Shown here piece after piece: positions 1 to 7,770 of a DNA stretch of 52,294 nt. A model generated the notes under the pieces. The model did no database searches, was not told where the DNA came from, and saw nothing but the letters and a program-made list of their open reading frames with translations. The stretch lies in NCBI GenBank assembly GCA_021787845.1, contig JAJYLH010000043.1, positions 1 to 52,294 on the forward strand, in the 5' to 3' direction. The DNA comes from Myxococcales bacterium. Lineage in GTDB: Bacteria > Myxococcota > Myxococcia > Myxococcales > JAJYLH01. Position 1 is the stretch's first letter. The number at the start of each line of letters is the position of its first letter. Made by a program: the position numbers and the translations under genes.

Positions 1-247
1 AGGCTGTGCCGAGCCCTCACGGCCCTTCGAGGGCCGGGCACGAGGGCGGTGGCAACGAGCGAGGTCCGTGGGCCCGGCCGCCTCAGGGCGAGCGGGAACG
101 ACAACCTGAGATTTCTGGATACCCAGCGTGCGTCAAGCCGATAGGCATGGTCCAGACCATCCCGAGAAGGTTCCCGATCCTGATCGAGCGCATTCGAGGG
201 TACCCGACGGCCAGTTGAGGAGGGCGGTTTGCCGAGGCTCCGCCGGG
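1..247. other. Left edge, no supported gene
   Basis: Open frames cross this stretch on both strands, but their translations are arginine- and proline-rich, as expected of GC-rich non-coding DNA, and show no recognisable domain. The MetE-like gene on the minus strand ends at 248. I see nothing here that I can support. Confidence 0.5.
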
Positions 248-1258
248 TCACACCGTCCGCAGGAGCCGCTGCGCCTGGGCGAGGTCGTCGAAGACCTGCT
301 CGGTCTCGGCGACGGTGCGAAGGGCGAGCCCGCAGGCCGGGGTGAGAATCGACCGGGAGAGAATCGCCGCGCGCTTATCGCCCATCAGCGCCAAGGCCGA
401 CGCCACCAGGTCCTCCACCGGCATCCGCTCGGCGACGTTCGTCGGAATGATGCCGAGCGCGAGCCTCCCTCCGCGGGCGAGGAAAGCGTCGAGACTGCTG
501 CCCGCCGCCAGCTCGGAGGCCAGCGACAGCCGCGCGTCCGCCGACACGAAGTCCAGCGGCAGCTCGAAGAGCGCCGACCAGTCGGTGTTGCCGCAGCAGT
601 GGACGCCGACCAGCGCTCCCGCCTGGCGCAGCGCGGTCGCGGCGAAGGTCAGCTCTTGCAGCTCGACCCGGTGCGCCGGCCGGTTCCTGTCGAAGGCGTA
701 GAGCCCGGGCTCGTCGAGGAACAGAATCGGTCGCGTTCCCGCGCCCGCGAGCGCCCGCGTCATCGCGAGCGCGCGCGCGAGGACGAGCCGCACGACCTGC
801 GCCGCGATCGCCGGCCGCGTGGAGAGCGGCGCGCCGTCGGTCAACGTCGTCGCCCACGACGCGGTCAAGGGGCCCGTCACCTGCACCTTGGCGAACGCCG
901 GATGCCGCGCTTCGACCTCCCAGACGAACGGCTTCCACGCGCGACACGACGTCTCGCCCGGCTCGAACGCTTCGAGGCCTTCGCCTTCCAGCGCGCGGTC
1001 GAGCTTCTCCGCCAGCGCACCCGCGCCCGCCTGCCAGCGCGCGGGATCGATCGCCGTGCGACCGTCGGCCTCGCTGATGAGACCCGGCAGGCCATCGAGC
1101 GCCTGGGGAAGCATGTACTCGGCGGCATCGGCTCGCGGAAGCTGCGGCAGCGTCGGCACGTCGAGGCGGAGGGCGAGCTGCAACGCCAGCTCGAGCTGGG
1201 TGTGCGGCAGGCTCCCGATGGCGGCCGTCGACAGCGGCGCCGGATGGCTGGGAAGCAT
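248..1258 (-). CDS. Core-type MetE-like methionine synthase (UROD/MetE-like)
   Basis: A 336-residue protein about the size of the C-terminal catalytic barrel of cobalamin-independent methionine synthase; the N-terminal half of full MetE (about 750 residues) is absent. The zinc ligands of the family appear conserved: His220-Cys-Cys222 (the HxC motif) and Cys309 in a PACGL context matching the C-terminal PDCGL of MetE. LDEPGLY (181-187) fits the barrel core. The ATG at 1258 is chosen over the TTG three bases upstream because AGGAGG (complement of 1266-1271) lies 7 nt before it. It lies downstream of metH on the same strand, about 250 bp away across a repeat-filled gap. Stand-alone core MetE proteins are known to take methyl groups from methylcobalamin proteins or other donors, so the methyl donor here is open. 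A UROD-like methyltransferase is the alternative. Confidence 0.75.
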   Translation of the reverse strand: MLPSHPAPLSTAAIGSLPHTQLELALQLALRLDVPTLPQLPRADAAEYMLPQALDGLPGLISEADGRTAIDPARWQAGAGALAEKLDRALEGEGLEAFEPGETSCRAWKPFVWEVEARHPAFAKVQVTGPLTASWATTLTDGAPLSTRPAIAAQVVRLVLARALAMTRALAGAGTRPILFLDEPGLYAFDRNRPAHRVELQELTFAATALRQAGALVGVHCCGNTDWSALFELPLDFVSADARLSLASELAAGSSLDAFLARGGRLALGIIPTNVAERMPVEDLVASALALMGDKRAAILSRSILTPACGLALRTVAETEQVFDDLAQAQRLLRTV

Positions 1259-1265
1259 CAACAGG

Positions 1266-1271
1266 CCTCCT
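1266..1271 (-). promoter_or_regulatory. RBS deciding the MetE-like start
   Basis: On the minus strand this reads AGGAGG, 7 nt upstream of the ATG at 1258 and only 4 nt upstream of the overlapping TTG at 1261. The spacing favours the ATG. Confidence 0.6.
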
Positions 1272-1290
1272 GGTCGTGCGTCATCGGTAT

Positions 1291-1430
1291 TAGTCGTTGC
1301 GAAAGTAGTGGCAGTCGGAGTCTCGTGGCACAGGCGTCCTCGCCTGTGAAAGCCACAACGAAGGCTACACGGGCGGGGACGCCCGTGCCACGACTGATGA
1401 TGCGAGGTGCAGATACTTTCGCAACGATTA
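1291..1430. repeat. MITE-like element with 17-bp terminal inverted repeats
   Basis: TAGTCGTTGCGAAAGTA (1291-1307) is matched by the inverted TACTTTCGCAACGATTA (1414-1430) with one mismatch, bounding a 140-bp element with no coding potential. Inside are two smaller palindromic modules, a GGCACAGGCGTCC...CCTGTG type and a GGGCGGGGACGCCC type. It abuts the next repeat at 1432 and sits between metH and the MetE-like gene. Confidence 0.7.
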
Positions 1431-1431
1431 A

Positions 1432-1510
1432 TAGGATGGGCGGAGCGTAGTGCAGCTCATCGTCTGAGCGCTCACCGCCCGATGGGTTCCGCTGCGCTTC
1501 ACCCATCCTA
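1432..1510. repeat. Dispersed palindromic repeat, family A copy 1
   Basis: Starts TAGGATGGGCGGAGCG and ends CGCTTCACCCATCCTA, an imperfect palindrome of 79 bp. Related copies are at 10006-10080 and 41239-41320. Its right-hand terminal CTA is the complement of the TAG stop of metH (1508-1510), so the metH stop codon is part of the element. Confidence 0.85.
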
Positions 1511-4500
1511 CGCCTCGCGTTCGGCGCCGAGGTCGGTCACCGAGAAGTAGGTCGCCTGAGGATGGTGGAACACGAGAGCGGACACGCTCGCCTCCGGGTC
1601 CATCATGCAGCCGTCCGAGAGCTCGACCCCGATGTCGCCCGGCCGGAGCGCTTCGAAGAGCGGCTGCTGGTCCTCGAGCCGCGGGCACGCCGGGTAGCCG
1701 AAAGAGTACCGCTTCCCGCGATAGCTCGCCTGGAACCGGTCGAGCATCGTCGTTTCCGGCGGATCGGGGAAGCCCCAGCGCGCGCGGAGCTGGCCGTGCA
1801 GCATCTCGGCGTACGCCTCCGCCGTCTCCAGCGCCAGCGCCTGCAACGCGTGCGACTTGAGGAACTCGCCGCGGCTCTTGAGCTCCGCCGCCCGCGCCCG
1901 GATGCCCTCGCCGGCCGTCACGACGAACAGCGCGAGCGAGTCGTTCGCCCCATCCGGCGCGACGAGGTCCGCGAGGCACAGCCCGTTCTCGCGCGGCTGC
2001 CGCGGGAAGGTCCAGCTCGCCGCGATCGAATCATCCGGTCGGCGCAGCGTGATCGTGTTGCCGTCGCTCGACGCGCGGAAGAACTGGTAGACCGCCCGCG
2101 GGTGCATCCCGTCGTTGCGGCACTCGACCTTGAGCGCCTCCACCGCTTCCCTCAGCTCCAGCGCTTTGCGGCCGGCCTCGGTGCAAGCGAGGATCGCCTT
2201 GTCCTCGGTCTCCACCGTCCGCACCAGGCGGCCCTTCAACCCGAGGTGCCGGCCGTAGAGCATCACCGGGTTCACGTACTTCCAGATCAGATCGACCGGC
2301 GTGTTCGCGAGCACGTGGCGGTCGAAGTCGGGCGCCGCCGGCAGCTCGCGCAGGACCTCGATTTCCGGCGACCGCCGCCGCGCCGTCTCGCCCGTTCGCG
2401 CGCGCGGGCCTTCGCCTTCGGCCTTCAGCTTCTCCCGCCGCTCCCGCAGCTCGACCTTCAGCGCGTCGAGCTTCGCCGGGTCGACCATTTGCTTCGCCAG
2501 GTCGAGCCCGTTCATCGCGTCGGTCGCGTAGGCCACCGTCCCGCCGTAGGCCGCTGCGATTCTCTTGTCGACGAAGGCCCGGGTGAGCGCCGCGCCGCCG
2601 ACGATCATCGGCACCTCCACGCCCGCCTCGGTCAGGTCGCCCGCGGTCGAGACCATCTGCTGCGCGCTCTTCACGAGCAGGCCACTCAAGCCCACGATGT
2701 CCGGCTCGTGCTCCCGCACCGCCCGGATGATCTCCTCCGGCGCGATCTTGATGCCGAGGTTCACCACCTCGAAGCCGTTGTTCGAGAGGATGATGTCGAC
2801 CAGGTTCTTCCCGATGTCGTGGACGTCGCCCTTGACGGTCGCGAGCAGCACCTTACCGCGCACCGCGCTCGACTGCTTCTCCAGGAACGGCTCCAGGTGC
2901 GAGACGGCGAGCTTCATCACCTCCGCGCTCTGCAGGACCTCGGCGACGATCAGCTCGTTCTTGTTGAAGAGCCGCCCGACCTCGTCCATGCCCTTCATCA
3001 AGGGACCGTTGATGATGTCCAGCGGCTTCGCTCCCGAGGTGCGTAGCCGCTCCAGGTCGTCGACGAGCCCCTCGCGCGAGCCCTCGACGATGCAGCGCGC
3101 GAGCCGCTCTTCGATCGGCAGCTCGCTCTTCGGCGCCGCCTTCGCCACGCGGTTTCGAAAGTGCGCCGCGAAGGCCCCCACCGGGTCCTCCCCGCGATTC
3201 CAGAGGAGGTTCTCGGCGAGGCGCCGCTCCTCTTCCGGGATCGACGGGTAGCGCTCCAGCTTCTCCGCGTTGACGATGGCGAGGTCGAGCCCGGCCTGGA
3301 CCGAGTGGTAGAGGAAGACCGCGTTCAAGACCTCGCGCCCGGCAGCAGGCAGGCCGAAAGAGACGTTGGAGATGCCGAGCAGGGTCCGGCTCTTGGGGAA
3401 GCGCGCCTTGATCAGCCGCACCCCTTCGATGGTCTCGACCGCGCTCCCGAGGTAGCTCGCATCGCCGGTCGCGCAGGGAAAGACGAGCGGGTCGAAGTAG
3501 AGGTCCTCTTCGGGGATGCCGTACTTGCCGGTCAAGAGCGCGTGGCTGCGCTCGGCGATGGCGAGCTTGCGCGCCCGCGTCACCGCCATCCCTTGCGTCT
3601 TGTCCTCGTCGATGCAGCCGACCACCAGCGCCGCCCCGAACCGCTTGGCGAGCGGCACCACTTTCTGGAACCGCTCCTCGCCGTCCTCCAGGTTGACCGA
3701 GTTGATGATCGCTTTGCCCTGCGAATAGGTCAGCGCCTCGGCCACCACCTTCTCGTCGGTCGAGTCGATCATCAGCGGCACCTTGACCTTGTGGATGAGC
3801 CGCGAGAGCAGCTCCCGCGCGTCGGTGAGCTCGTCGCGGTCCGGGTTCGCCAGGCACACGTCGACGATGTGCGCGCCGTTCTTCACTTGCGTCTTCCCGA
3901 TTTCCGCCGCGTCCTCGAACTTGCCGTCGACGATGAGGTTCTTGAACTTCTTGGAGCCGATGACGTTGGTCCGCTCGCCCACCAGGATCGGCCGCTTCTC
4001 CTCGGTGACCTCGAGGACCTCGATGCCGCTCAAGGTCGACCGCCGCCCTTGTGGAACGGCGCGGACCTTCAGGCTCGGCGCGAGGCGGGCGAGGGCCTCG
4101 ATGTGCCCGTAGCCGGTCCCGCAGCAGCCGCCGATGACGTTGAGCCAGCCGGCGTTGGCGAACCGCTCCAGCACCCGGGCCATCGTCTGCGGCGTCTCGA
4201 GGTAGCGGCCGTTCTCGTCGGGCAGGCCCGCGTTGGGCACGCAAGCGACGCGCGCGCGCGCGACCTCCGCCAGCGAGCGGACGTGGTCGGTCATGAACTC
4301 CGGGCCGGTCGCGCAGTTGAGACCGAGGTAGAGCAGCTCGACGTGCTCCAGGCTCGCCGCCAGCGCTTCCACCGACTGCCCCGCGAGCATGGTGCCCATC
4401 GGCTCGATGGTGCCGCTGACCGCGACCGGCAACGCCACCTGGGCCCGCCCGTTCACCTCGGCCACCGCGAGCAGCGCCGCCTTCACATTGCGCGTGTCCT

Positions 4501-5005
4501 GCGCCGTCTCGATGAGGAAGTAGTCGACGCCGCCGTCGTAGAGCGCTTGCGCCTGCGCTCGGAAGTGCTCGACGAGATCCGGGAACGCGACCCCGCCGGT
4601 GATCGTGAGCGACTTCGTCGTCGGACCGATGGACCCCGCGACCCAGCGCGGCCTCTCGGGCGTCGCGAACTTCGCGCAAGCCTCCCGCGCCAGCCTCGCC
4701 GCCGCGGCGTTGACTTCCCGCGTCCGCTCGGCGAGGCCGTACTCGCCCAGCACGAGCGGCGTCCCGCCGAAGGTGTCGGTCTCCACGATGTCCGCGCCCG
4801 CCGCGAGGTAGCGCTCGTGGATGTCCAGAATCACCTCCGGCCGGGTGACCACCAGCACCTCGTTGCAGCCTTCGTACCTGGGTCCGCCGAAGTCGTCCGC
4901 GGTCAGGCCGAGCGACTGGATGGTCGTGCCCATCGCGCCGTCGAGGACCAGCACCCGCCGCTCCAGAGCCGCCTTCAGCGCGTCGATCCGCACCCGTCGA
5001 TCCAT
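1508..5005 (-). CDS. metH: Cobalamin-dependent methionine synthase
   Basis: A full-length 1165-residue MetH that transfers the methyl of 5-methyltetrahydrofolate to homocysteine through bound cobalamin. The homocysteine domain (about 1-315) has the three zinc cysteines Cys231, Cys294 and Cys295 (GGCCGTG). A pterin-binding domain follows (about 335-620), then a four-helix cap and B12 domain (about 630-860) with DVHDIG at 727-732, where His729 is the lower axial ligand. The C-terminal SAM-binding reactivation domain (about 900-1160) is present and ends in the usual proline- and glycine-rich block. The ATG at 5005 has GAGGAG (complement of 5011-5016) 5 nt upstream. No missing domain or catalytic residue was noticed. 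The TAG stop lies inside a dispersed repeat. Confidence 0.98.
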   Translation of the reverse strand: MDRRVRIDALKAALERRVLVLDGAMGTTIQSLGLTADDFGGPRYEGCNEVLVVTRPEVILDIHERYLAAGADIVETDTFGGTPLVLGEYGLAERTREVNAAAARLAREACAKFATPERPRWVAGSIGPTTKSLTITGGVAFPDLVEHFRAQAQALYDGGVDYFLIETAQDTRNVKAALLAVAEVNGRAQVALPVAVSGTIEPMGTMLAGQSVEALAASLEHVELLYLGLNCATGPEFMTDHVRSLAEVARARVACVPNAGLPDENGRYLETPQTMARVLERFANAGWLNVIGGCCGTGYGHIEALARLAPSLKVRAVPQGRRSTLSGIEVLEVTEEKRPILVGERTNVIGSKKFKNLIVDGKFEDAAEIGKTQVKNGAHIVDVCLANPDRDELTDARELLSRLIHKVKVPLMIDSTDEKVVAEALTYSQGKAIINSVNLEDGEERFQKVVPLAKRFGAALVVGCIDEDKTQGMAVTRARKLAIAERSHALLTGKYGIPEEDLYFDPLVFPCATGDASYLGSAVETIEGVRLIKARFPKSRTLLGISNVSFGLPAAGREVLNAVFLYHSVQAGLDLAIVNAEKLERYPSIPEEERRLAENLLWNRGEDPVGAFAAHFRNRVAKAAPKSELPIEERLARCIVEGSREGLVDDLERLRTSGAKPLDIINGPLMKGMDEVGRLFNKNELIVAEVLQSAEVMKLAVSHLEPFLEKQSSAVRGKVLLATVKGDVHDIGKNLVDIILSNNGFEVVNLGIKIAPEEIIRAVREHEPDIVGLSGLLVKSAQQMVSTAGDLTEAGVEVPMIVGGAALTRAFVDKRIAAAYGGTVAYATDAMNGLDLAKQMVDPAKLDALKVELRERREKLKAEGEGPRARTGETARRRSPEIEVLRELPAAPDFDRHVLANTPVDLIWKYVNPVMLYGRHLGLKGRLVRTVETEDKAILACTEAGRKALELREAVEALKVECRNDGMHPRAVYQFFRASSDGNTITLRRPDDSIAASWTFPRQPRENGLCLADLVAPDGANDSLALFVVTAGEGIRARAAELKSRGEFLKSHALQALALETAEAYAEMLHGQLRARWGFPDPPETTMLDRFQASYRGKRYSFGYPACPRLEDQQPLFEALRPGDIGVELSDGCMMDPEASVSALVFHHPQATYFSVTDLGAEREA

Positions 5006-5089
5006 GCCGTCTCCTCACGTTCCCGTCTTCGCTGGGCGAGCGAGCGCCGGTCGTGACCGCCGCTCGGCCGCCGTCCGGGGAAGCATACA

Positions 5090-5101
5090 TCGATGCATCG
5101 A
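5090..5101. promoter_or_regulatory. Perfect 12-bp palindrome upstream of metH, possible operator
   Basis: TCGATGCATCGA is perfectly self-complementary and lies about 85 bp upstream of the metH ATG, in the divergent gap to the Uma2-family gene. A half-related TCGATGGATG follows at 5109. Dimeric repressors of methionine or SAH metabolism (SahR and others of the ArsR family) bind short palindromes in such positions, but no regulator is encoded nearby and I do not claim a match to a specific motif. Confidence 0.35.
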
Positions 5102-5167
5102 GATGTGTCGATGGATGGCGCGGCCCCGGCCGATCTCGCGTCACGCCGCCGACGTCGGCCGCCTCGC

Positions 5168-5173
5168 TATAAT
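5168..5173 (+). promoter_or_regulatory. Putative -10 box of the Uma2-family gene
   Basis: A consensus TATAAT in otherwise GC-rich DNA, 17 bp before the ATG at 5191 and directly followed by GGAGGGAGG (5177-5185). If used, the transcript would start at about 5180 with a very short leader that still keeps GGAGG. No clear -35 box is visible. Confidence 0.4.
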
Positions 5174-5190
5174 CGCGGAGGGAGGACGCC

Positions 5191-5757
5191 ATGGACGCAT
5201 CGACCGAGCGCCCGCGCCATCGCTTTTCGGTGGACGACTACCACCGGATGATCGACTCGGGCTTGTTCGCACAACAACGGCTCGAGCTCATCAATGGGGA
5301 GATCATCGACATGAGCCCGCAAAGTCCCACCCACTTCGGGCTTCTGTTGCGCATCGCCAAGACGCTCGAGGAACTCTTCGGCGTCGGTTTCCACGCCCGC
5401 CCGCAAGGACCGCTCGCGCTCCAGCACAGCGAGCCAGAGCCCGACGTCGCCGTCGTTCGGGGCCACCTGAACGACTACCTGGACCGCCACCCGACGACCG
5501 CCGAGCTGGTGGTGGAGGTGTCGGATACGTCGCTCGCTTACGACCGGCGGACGAAGAGCCCGGTCTATGCCGAGGCCGGCATCCCCGAATACTGGGTGGT
5601 CAACCTGTCCAGTCGGGTCCTCGAGGTCTACCGCGAGCCCAAGCCCATCGGCAGCGGCTTCGGTTACGGCGAGACCCGGCACTACCGCCCGGACGAGCGG
5701 GTGTCGCCTTTAGGCGCCCCAGCGGCTTCGGTCCTGGTGAGCGACTTGCTACCCTGA
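5191..5757 (+). CDS. Uma2-family (DUF820) PD-(D/E)XK nuclease-like protein
   Basis: A 188-residue protein with the whole Uma2 fold signature. It has the N-terminal YHRMIDSG and ELINGEI block (17-38), an EPDV strand with Asp85, VVEVSDTS with Glu109, the basic RRTK with Lys122, and the family hallmark AGIPEYWVVN (129-138). Asp85, Glu109 and Lys122 fit the PD-(D/E)XK active site. Uma2 proteins are abundant in cyanobacteria, Chloroflexi and Myxococcota and are often found singly; their cellular role is not established. A strong RBS lies 5 nt before the ATG. It is divergent from metH and convergent with the membrane protein whose stop is 2 bp away. Confidence 0.92.
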   Translation: MDASTERPRHRFSVDDYHRMIDSGLFAQQRLELINGEIIDMSPQSPTHFGLLLRIAKTLEELFGVGFHARPQGPLALQHSEPEPDVAVVRGHLNDYLDRHPTTAELVVEVSDTSLAYDRRTKSPVYAEAGIPEYWVVNLSSRVLEVYREPKPIGSGFGYGETRHYRPDERVSPLGAPAASVLVSDLLP

Positions 5758-5759
5758 GC

Positions 5760-7316
5760 TCAGAACAATCCCGGCCGGACGTCGTGCGCCGTCGGCTCCC
5801 AGGTCCGTTCGATCCACGCGCGCATCGACCTCTCCTGGGGCGTCACGCGGGGGACGGCGACGAACAGAAGCCCCACGAAAGCGGCGAGGGTGAGCAGGCC
5901 CACCGCCACCGACGGCCACGAGCGGGGCTTCTCCAGCACGCGCAGAGCGACGACGAGCGCGACCAGGGCGACGCCCCCGAGCCACGGAATCCAGGTCCAG
6001 ACCGCGACCCGGCCGAGCGCCACCTCCGCCAGGTTGTAGGGAAAGTGTCCGCTCGCCGCCAGCGGCCAGACGAGGTGCGAGAGCGCCGCCGAGAAGCGTT
6101 CGGGAATGTGCGGGTAGACGGCGGTGCACAAGCCGGTGACCAGGATCGACCCGACCGCGAGCCCGGCAGCAGCGCCGCCGGCCAGATTCCAGCCCGGCGA
6201 TCGAGAGCGGCGACGCCGCAGGAGGGCGAAAGCGCAAGCCAGCGGCGTCACGAGGAACGGCATCAGCGGCGCGAGGTGGCGCGGCCCGAGCATCCAGCCC
6301 CAGGCCTGGTAGAGAAACGACGCGGCGAAGAAGAGGTAGAACGCGGTGACGCCGAGCGCGAGCACGCCCTCCTTCGGCGATTCGCGCACGTAGGGTCGCA
6401 GGCCGAGGATCGCGATCAGCATCGCCGGCGAGAAGGCGAACAGCCCGCGGGCCGGCGAGAAGAGGTTTCCCGCGAGGCTCGACGCCTTCGGCCAGGTGAG
6501 GCCCATCAGCCCTTGCGCGTGCCAGGAGGCGAAGGTCCGGTTCTGCACGAACTCGTAGCTGACCCGGAACGGGCTGCCGAAGGCGTCGAGCTGGTACCAG
6601 CCGAGGAGGATCGCGAAGGGCAGGGCGCCGAGGACGACGCGGCCGGCGGTCGAAAGCCGCCGGGGCGAGACGACGACCGCGTAGATGGCGAGCATCACCG
6701 CGACCGGCGCCAGCGTGTACTCGGTCACCACCGCGAGCCCGGCGAGAGCGGCGCCGAGGACCTCGAACGCCGCGCGCGGCCTTTCCCGCGCCCGCTCGAT
6801 GGCGAGGAACGACCCGATGGCGAGGTTCGCCGCGAGCTGGTGGGAGAAGAAGAGCAGGGAGTACGTCAGCGCCAGCGAGCCGAAGGCGTACGTCAGGACC
6901 GCCGCGTCGGCCGCGCGCCCGTCGCCCGAGACCCGCGCCGCATGACGCCGGAGCGGCTCGAGCAAGAGCAGCGTCGGCAGCGCGCAGAGGAAGAGCCGTA
7001 GGAAGTAGAGCAGCGCTCGGTTCGGCACCCGGTCCGCGCCGCCCCGCAGCCGTTCGATGGCGAAGTAGATCGGCGCGCCCAGGAAGCTGATGCCCGGCGC
7101 CTTGTTGGGGAAGAGCCGGCCGCGCGTGCCGACCGAGAGGTCTCCCATCGAGCCGAAGCGCTGCACCTCGGCGTTGACCGCCGGCGTCCCCTCGTCGACC
7201 AGCGCCCGTACCTGGTAGAGGCGCGACAGCTCGTTGGGGCTGTGCAGCACTTCGAAGTAGGGAAACGGAAAGGCGAAGAGGAGCGCGAGGCCTGCCGGCA
7301 CCAACGCCGTCCGCAA
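5760..7316 (-). CDS. Polytopic membrane protein, GT-C glycosyltransferase-like
   Basis: 518 residues, mostly hydrophobic, with about 11-13 likely membrane spans starting at residue 5. The first long loop (about 25-85), with SPNELSRLYQVRAL followed by FPNKAPGISFLGAPIYF, resembles the extracytoplasmic loop between the first two helices of ArnT/PMT-like GT-C proteins, which use polyprenyl-phosphate sugars. That assignment is inferred from topology and loop position only. Its closeness to the polysaccharide locus fits a role in decorating a surface glycan. It is transcribed away from that locus and converges on the Uma2-family gene. It could equally be an uncharacterised membrane protein. Confidence 0.6.
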   Translation of the reverse strand: MRTALVPAGLALLFAFPFPYFEVLHSPNELSRLYQVRALVDEGTPAVNAEVQRFGSMGDLSVGTRGRLFPNKAPGISFLGAPIYFAIERLRGGADRVPNRALLYFLRLFLCALPTLLLLEPLRRHAARVSGDGRAADAAVLTYAFGSLALTYSLLFFSHQLAANLAIGSFLAIERARERPRAAFEVLGAALAGLAVVTEYTLAPVAVMLAIYAVVVSPRRLSTAGRVVLGALPFAILLGWYQLDAFGSPFRVSYEFVQNRTFASWHAQGLMGLTWPKASSLAGNLFSPARGLFAFSPAMLIAILGLRPYVRESPKEGVLALGVTAFYLFFAASFLYQAWGWMLGPRHLAPLMPFLVTPLACAFALLRRRRSRSPGWNLAGGAAAGLAVGSILVTGLCTAVYPHIPERFSAALSHLVWPLAASGHFPYNLAEVALGRVAVWTWIPWLGGVALVALVVALRVLEKPRSWPSVAVGLLTLAAFVGLLFVAVPRVTPQERSMRAWIERTWEPTAHDVRPGLF

Positions 7317-7770
7317 CCACCCGCGCGCGACGGAGGCCGCCCGCCGGTGGACCCGCGGCGTCGTGATCGCCCCTTCGCTCGTCGCCGCTGGCGCGATTGC
7401 CTCACTCCCCTTCGGGTCTCCCCCGGACAGCGGCTTCTACTGCGAAACGCGCCCGCCGCGACACCGCTGGGCGCTCGCCCGCCGGATCGTCGAGGTCGCG
7501 GTCGGCGGATCGCCGGCTGCCTCGCGCGGGAAAGAAGCCGCCAGGTCCGCTGTTCTCCGGGCCTGGCCGGCGGTAGAAACGTTGACCCCCTGGCGCCCGA
7601 GAAGCTACGTTCGGCCGCCAGGGGAGAGACGCGCGACGCCGAGCGCCACCGGCTCGGTGAAGGCGGGGCGTCGCTCGGAGCACGAATGGGGCGCCCCGCG
7701 TCCTCGGCGAGCCGTCCACGAACGCGGGGGGCGGGCAGGCGGCTTGGAACGCTCGGACGAAGGTGGGTGA
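7317..7770. other. Divergent intergenic region before the polysaccharide locus
   Basis: 454 bp between the GT-C-like protein and the BY-kinase gene. Translations in both directions are low-complexity and show no domain. TTGACC (7582-7587), followed 18 bp later by TACGTT, is the best promoter-like pair for the plus strand, but its -10 is poor. AAGGTGG about 5 nt before the ATG at 7771 is a plausible RBS. I see no structured RNA. Confidence 0.4.

Noticed and set aside
128-1450. Long plus-strand frame opposite the MetE-like gene
   Set aside because: Arg/Gln/His-rich translation typical of the antisense of a GC-rich gene; the minus strand carries the conserved motifs.
5006-5190. Possible SAH or cobalamin riboswitch upstream of metH
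   Set aside because: I could not find the conserved B12-box or a convincing SAH-riboswitch core; only a short palindrome is present.
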